From assembly GCA_027575765.1 (NCBI GenBank), contig JANBPT010001221.1, forward strand, positions 1 through 12,174: 12,174 bases of DNA. Reading direction: 5' to 3'. Of the stretch, positions 8,228 through 12,174 are shown one piece after another; position 1 is the first letter of the stretch, and each line of letters opens with the position of its first letter. The stretch comes from Tieghemiomyces parasiticus. Lineage: Eukaryota > Kickxellomycota > Dimargaritomycetes > Dimargaritales > Dimargaritaceae. The position numbers and the translations under genes were made by a program. Below the pieces are notes generated by a model that did not search any database, had not been told where the DNA came from, and worked only from the letters and a program-made list of their open reading frames with translations.

Positions 8228-9181
8228 TTAGTGGCCCTGCTGGTCGGCGGCGGTGGGCATCGAGGCGGGAACGGCGGTCGGGTTGTTCTGATGACTCTCA
8301 CCCACGGCGGTGGCAGCCGCCGGCTCGCCGCTAGTCGCGTCGTCCACGGAGGCCTGGCGCTTCTTCTCCTCGGCGAGACGCACGCCATCGGCATACGTCT
8401 TGGAGCCGGTATCCTTAACCTGGTTAAACGCGCTCACGACCCGTTGGCCGGTGGGCGTTTCGAGGGCCTGGGAGCTCAGGGCGGTGGCTTGGGAGGTCAG
8501 ATTGTTGACCTTCTCCTGGATGTGGTATTTTTCTTCCACGGCGCGTACCTTGGTCGACACGCCCAGACGCTCGTCAATGGCGGCCGCCTGAGTCCGGGCC
8601 TGACTCAGCAGGTTCTGGGCCTTTTCCGTCAGTCCGTAGCGACGATCATAGTCGTAAGCCGAACTCAGCAGCCGCTCCGACAGAAGGTACCCGCGCGCCA
8701 CAATCTCGTGGAACACGGTCGACTTGGGCTTGTCCTCCTGGGGGAGCGCCGTGCCTTGCGAGCGGAGCAAGTCACTGGCCTCGTCGAGAGACCGTTTGTG
8801 CTTCTCGGCGTCGACGCCCTCCTCGGCGGCGGTAGTGGTGGTGACGGTCGGAGAGGCCGCGTTGAACTCTTCAAAGAGGTATTTGACGTTGATGGGCTGC
8901 TCGGCAATCATGGCGTTGGAAAGGAGCACGGCCGTCTTGGCCGCCGAGTCGTGGTCAAACTCAATGAGGGCCTCCTGCGATGGCTGGGGAGCCCCGGCGG
9001 CGGACAACACGCTGCTGCTGGTGCCGGCCGGGCGCAGCTCAAATTGATTAATCTTGCCGCAGAAGGTAAAGAACTCCCGAACCTTGGTCTCGTCAGCCTC
9101 GGGCGCGATGCCCTCCACCAGCACAAAGCTTCGAGTGGGCTCGGCGGGGATCTTTACGCTGGACCAGGTGTTGAGCGACAT
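8228..9181 (-). CDS. vip1: Vip1-like RRM protein (BPA1/Vip1 family)
   Basis: A single uninterrupted frame of 317 residues, with an excellent start (ACCATGT). Residues about 18-103 form one RRM: RNP2-like strand SFVLVEGI (18-25), helix with VREFFTFCGKI (34-44), RNP1 region ALIEFDHDSAAKTAVLL (71-87). The usual RNP1 aromatics are missing apart from Phe75, as is common in this family. After a Thr-rich, charged linker (108-150), residues about 155-275 are helical, with family-like segments EIVARGYLLSERLL, YDYDRRYGLTEKA, EEKYHIQEKV and LETPTGQRVV. The tail is an Ala/Pro/Gln-rich, disordered end. Fission yeast Vip1 and plant BPA1 share this RRM-plus-helices layout; the exact function is poorly known, with RNA or protein binding in the cytoplasm assumed. 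The protein is somewhat longer than fission yeast Vip1 because of the linker and tail. The 387-codon plus ORF across the same interval is its antisense shadow. The gene stands alone with its own TATA box. Confidence 0.92.
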   Translation of the reverse strand: MSLNTWSSVKIPAEPTRSFVLVEGIAPEADETKVREFFTFCGKINQFELRPAGTSSSVLSAAGAPQPSQEALIEFDHDSAAKTAVLLSNAMIAEQPINVKYLFEEFNAASPTVTTTTAAEEGVDAEKHKRSLDEASDLLRSQGTALPQEDKPKSTVFHEIVARGYLLSERLLSSAYDYDRRYGLTEKAQNLLSQARTQAAAIDERLGVSTKVRAVEEKYHIQEKVNNLTSQATALSSQALETPTGQRVVSAFNQVKDTGSKTYADGVRLAEEKKRQASVDDATSGEPAAATAVGESHQNNPTAVPASMPTAADQQGH

Positions 9182-9203
9182 GGTTGTGTGTGTGGGTTGG
9201 TGG

Positions 9204-9407
9204 CTGAGGGCGGCAAGAGGAAAGAGGGGGGATGGCGAAATGTAACGGTGGAAAGTGAAAGGGTTAGAAAGGCAAACGGGTCAGCACCAACCCTTACTAG
9301 GTGCTAAAAAGGTAGGTAACTAGGGGCGTACGGGGGTTTGCCGATACAAGTTGGAAGGAAAGGAGGCGGAGGCGGAGACAGGACTGGCGGTGAGGCGGGT
9401 AACTTAC
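9204..9407 (-). other. Probable 5'-leader intron of the Vip1-like gene
   Basis: On the minus strand, ACCG|GTAAGTT at 9407 is a near-perfect donor. TTCTAACCC around 9265 fits a branch site. A pyrimidine tract (CCCCTCTTTCCTCTTGCC) leads to CTCAG ending at 9204, 22 bases before the ATG. The intron would be 204 bases and leave only untranslated exon sequence between the TATA box and the donor. Donor, branch and acceptor are seen; splicing itself is inferred. Confidence 0.55.
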
Positions 9408-9625
9408 CGGTACAGAGGTGGACTGAGAAACGGTGGTGGATAGTGGTCTGATGGAAGCCCAGAAGGAAGAGGTAGGTGATGGAGCGTTGGATGGAAAGGA
9501 GGTGAGGGGGGAATGTAGAAATACAGCGATACTGTACACAGAGGCAGGCGAAGGAGTGGGAGTAACGGAAACGAATGCGGTGGTACTGAAAGTGCGGCAC
9601 GGCAGACTGGGCGCAGGGTGGCGGG

Positions 9626-9632
9626 TTATATA
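9626..9632 (-). promoter_or_regulatory. TATA box of the Vip1-like gene
   Basis: The minus strand reads TATATAA, about 220 bases before the probable leader-intron donor and 445 before the ATG. It is the same heptamer as at 1289-1295. After removal of the leader intron, the untranslated leader would be about 210 bases. Confidence 0.5.
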
Positions 9633-9672
9633 CCGAAGCCAAGCCAGCGAGGCGATGGTGTCATGTAGCTGA

Positions 9673-9694
9673 GGGGCGGGGCGGGGGGCAAGGG
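9673..9694 (+). promoter_or_regulatory. GC-box-like and G-quadruplex motif upstream of the Vip1-like gene
   Basis: GGGGCGGGGC followed by a run of six G, then CAAGGG: four G-runs with loops of 1, 1 and 3 bases. It sits about 41-62 bases upstream of the TATA box of the minus gene. It resembles binding sites of C2H2 regulators that recognise GGGG and could also fold. The role is inference from position. Confidence 0.35.
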
Positions 9695-10584
9695 TCAGCC
9701 CCAGCCCGCGCTAGAATACAAAATAAAAGTCTACGAGGCTGCCCAGCGCAAACCACCGTCACCCCGGCTGCCTAGCCTGGGCTTCATTCCCACACCCAAC
9801 GTGGGGAGGGAGACTTGGCACCTGCAATGTGAGGAGGTGACGGGCGGCCAGGGTAGTTGTGTCGCAGAGGCCAAGAACAATGCGCATCGCATGGTACACA
9901 ACCCCCCCCCCCCTCCCCCGCCTGAGGGCGTGTATATTGCTGTGTGTACAGGAGGGAGAGATGTCAGGGCGATGACGGCAGAGATGCTCCCCAATGAGGG
10001 AGGTTGTATGCAGGAAGACCCCCCCCCCCGCCCACCCCGCCGCAGCTTAACCCCGCCCGCGGGATGACCCAGAATACAGGTAGTAGGGCCAGTAGCTACG
10101 TCATTACAGTCGACGTCAAGGTCCTTGGGCGTAAGGGAAGGGGGGAGGGAGGAAGGCGCGGGCTACGCCCGCAAACCGCGCGTGCTCTCGCGCTCTCTCA
10201 CTTCATTCTCCCGATAGGCTCTATGCTGACTGGGTAAACATCGCCCGCCCACCAATATGTGTGACGTCTGGCCAAAAAGCCGCCAGGCCAGAGGTATGGA
10301 AGATGGTGGTACCTGGTGGAAACGAAAACGTATGCGGGGTCAAGCGTAAACGAAATGGGGTGTAGAGGGAGTTCGCAGCGGCAGTTGAAGACCCCTTGGA
10401 AGCTATGTCTCGCTATCAACCACAATCCTGTCGATGAACTCCTACAGTGGGCCACGTCCCTTTGGGAATGACGGAATAGACCGGGTTGGGGGAAGGGTTC
10501 TTACAAAACACTGTGCGGAAAGCGAATACCAGGAACTGAGACTTGGCAGCAAGACACCAAGACCGAAGCCACACGCTCACAGTT

Positions 10585-10604
10585 TATATATATATATATA
10601 TATA
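10585..10604. repeat. (TA)10 microsatellite
   Basis: A perfect TA run of about 20 bases, read directly. It runs into TACTAAC at 10602-10608, a perfect branch-site consensus. Confidence 0.95.
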
Positions 10605-10831
10605 CTAACCTCCCCCGTCCCCTGGTATCGGGAAGGGGTTTTCGACCGGCAGGTGAGTGTCGAAAGTAATTTAACACCTACAGTTTCGTTAAGTCCGGTG
10701 CTAGGCCTAGGGCATGGGCCAGTGTTAGAGAACGCAGCGCATAGTACTGTACAGTGTGAGGTGGGGGAAGAAGGGGTCTAAAGTATAGAGGGGTACACCT
10801 TTATCGGGGCCCTGGTAGATTGGCGAAATCT

Positions 10832-10907
10832 AAGAGTCCATTCGCCTCCAGCCAAAAAACGCTACCGCGTTATTCATTAGGGGAAGAATAACGAAGGCCG
10901 GACTCTT
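10832..10907. repeat. Nested inverted repeat, 76 bases
   Basis: Outer arms AAGAGTCC (10832-10839) and GGACTCTT (10900-10907) are exact reverse complements. Inside them, CGTTATTC (10868-10875) and GAATAACG (10886-10893) form a second exact 8-base pair around a 10-base loop. The sequence between the left arms is unpaired except for a possible GCC/GGC, so the predicted fold is a terminal hairpin plus an outer clamp. Confidence 0.6.
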
Positions 10908-11330
10908 CCAGTAGTCCCAATGATGGCGCGTGGTTCGGCTACGTTGCCTGTGTGGTATATCCAATAAACACACAGACATACCTACTAACCACCCTCAATC
11001 TCGCGGGGCTCTGTGGCTGGAGCGGCCTTTGAATGAGCCTACCGTTTAGCCTAATGCCCGGCTAAAGTGGAAGCCGAGGGGAGGGGGGCGGGAAAGGCGG
11101 CTCGGCGGGTAGACTCCCTCAGATCTTTGCACTAAGGTCAATTCAGACCAGCAGATGCACTCGTCCCTCCGCTTGCACATAATTGTTGAACCTTGCCGGC
11201 GGTTTAATAGATGATTTGAACATCAAAGTGCAAAACGGATCATCTTCGCAGCCATATTCTACCCTAAGCTACGGGTACAGCTGACCAACGGGTCTCGGGT
11301 GGCAGTTGCCAAAAAAAAACGATTAATAAA

Positions 11331-11338
11331 TGACGTCA
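11331..11338. promoter_or_regulatory. CRE-type palindrome TGACGTCA
   Basis: An exact 8-base CREB/ATF-type bZIP site, with a near copy (TGACGTCT) at about 11370-11377. No gene start is recognised nearby, so function is uncertain. Confidence 0.3.
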
Positions 11339-11879
11339 GCCCTGCGGAGTTATAATGGTAATGCCCTTGATGACGTCTGGTCGGCTCATGTGTGTGCATG
11401 CCGCGTTGGACACCAAATAACCACAACGTACGTGCGTCATGGCTATTTTAAAAACATTACGGTATTCCTGCTGCTCACTGTTATTAAATCTCTTTATTAA
11501 GTACAAAACCGTTTTCGAGTGACAGCAGTATGGGACCTAGTTAACGACTCCCACCGAATAATGATTCAGTGGGTAAAAAAGGTAGTTTACTATATGTAAC
11601 CATCAAGGCATCTCAAAAAAAAAAGTGGGACAGTGGTATTATTATGATTCTGCCGGTTCCTACGTTCACCAACACGAAGCGCCATGATCCCTTTGTGCAC
11701 AAGGAGGGCTGTCGAATAAATGGGGCCGCAAGACCGATGAGGTTTTCCTTAATTTTGTAGCCAGATAAAGGAGATTAATTAATGTATTCTGAATAGAACA
11801 ATCCAGGAAGGCCCTTGATCATCCAGCTATTTATGTTGCGTCCTCGAAGAAGTCAGAGCGGGGAGATAGCGAAGCCAAC

Positions 11880-12071
11880 CTACTGCTCAAAGCCATTCGG
11901 CAAGGGCAGGTTGGGGTGGTGGGATGACTTAGGCATTAGTTCCCGGTCTAAACTGGTTGATAGCAGCAGGTCAGCCCAGCTGGTCTCCTCCTCCTCCTCC
12001 CCAACGAACTTGCGTGGATAGGGAACGTGGTCGTTGTTCCTGAGGAGACTTGCAGGCCCGCGGGATGTCAT
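11880..12071 (-). CDS. Doubtful small ORF or terminal exon near the right edge
   Basis: From the ATG at 12071 the minus strand encodes 63 residues ending at TAG 11882-11880. It includes a Glu run (GEEEEETSW) from (GAG)5 and a plausible mixed composition (ADLLLSTSLDRELMPKSS). A stop lies shortly upstream in frame, and CTCCTCAG inside it could be an acceptor, so it might instead be the last exon of a gene to the right. I recognise no family. Confidence 0.2.
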   Translation of the reverse strand: MTSRGPASLLRNNDHVPYPRKFVGEEEEETSWADLLLSTSLDRELMPKSSHHPNLPLPNGFEQ

Positions 12072-12174
12072 CACGGGCTGGTCTCAACTACACCATCCTG
12101 AAACATAAGCTGGGGAAGGGCCGAAATCCAGTTCCCTCCAAGGCACACAACGAATAACTACCCTATCCCTTCCC

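Larger units (their letters stand above)
9695..12174. other. Gene-poor region at the right side
   Basis: No firm gene is seen. It holds C-runs at about 9902-9912 and 10020-10028, a (TA)10 repeat, several small palindromes, a nested inverted repeat, a CRE-type site, and A-runs of 9-10 bases at about 11311-11319 and 11616-11625. A minus ORF at 10198-10455 has no ATG except near its end. TACTAAC occurs at 10602-10608 and 10983-10989, and CAG|GTGAGT at 10651, but I cannot assemble exons from them. From about 11280 to 11800 the DNA is more A/T-rich. Confidence 0.45.

Noticed and set aside
8144..9307. 387-codon plus-strand ORF
   Set aside because: It is the antisense of the Vip1-like gene, Gly/Leu/Val-rich from reversed codons, with no domain. 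The minus frame matches a known family.
9722..9727. AATAAA on the plus strand
   Set aside because: No plus gene ends nearby; probably chance.
10198..10455. 85-codon minus ORF ending ...PIGRMK
   Set aside because: It has no ATG except two codons before the stop, and no donor upstream that I can pair with it.

Overview
The window looks like nuclear DNA of a fungus. The clearest gene (8228-9181, minus) encodes a Vip1-type RRM protein. Genes have TATATAA boxes, short GT-AG introns and TACTAAY-like branch motifs. Microsatellites and long C/G homopolymers fill wide gene-poor gaps. A lineage outside the Dikarya is my guess from the mixed intron style and the sequence of the Vip1 homologue; no marker here proves it.

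Layout, left to right. (1) 1-1112, minus: N-terminal 370 codons of a gene that leaves the window at the left edge. It is uninterrupted and Ser/Thr/Pro/His-rich, and ends just as a C2H2-like zinc finger (C-x4-C) begins, so it is probably a transcription factor. A TATATAA box lies 177 bases upstream of its ATG. (2) 1113-4276: about 3.2 kb with no gene I can support; plus-strand G/A-rich near the promoter, with a compact G-quadruplex motif beside an (AT)10 repeat. (3) 4277-6464: one possible tiny first exon with a perfect GTAAGT donor, one possible small ORF (5564-5881), a (GA)9 repeat, otherwise nothing convincing. (4) 6587-7664, plus: a small spliced gene, rebuilt by matching splice sites and reading frame, encoding an acidic N-terminus and a coiled coil of about 118 residues. 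Its introns carry a (CA)19 microsatellite and perhaps a 9-base microexon. (5) 7665-8227: the gap between two converging genes, with a likely poly(A) signal for the minus gene. (6) 8228-9181, minus: the Vip1-like gene, with a probable 204-base intron in its 5' leader, a TATA box at 9626-9632, and a GC-box/G-quadruplex-like stretch just upstream. (7) 9695-12174: about 2.5 kb without a firm gene, with C-tracts, a (TA)10 repeat, a nested inverted repeat at 10832-10907, a CRE-type TGACGTCA palindrome and a doubtful small minus ORF near the right edge.

The genes are single, separately transcribed eukaryotic units, not an operon, and I see no functional link between them. I found no convincing defence system, mobile element, CRISPR array or RNA gene. 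The most novel content is the unrecognised spliced coiled-coil gene, with its possible microexon and tiny last exon, and the 76-base nested inverted repeat.
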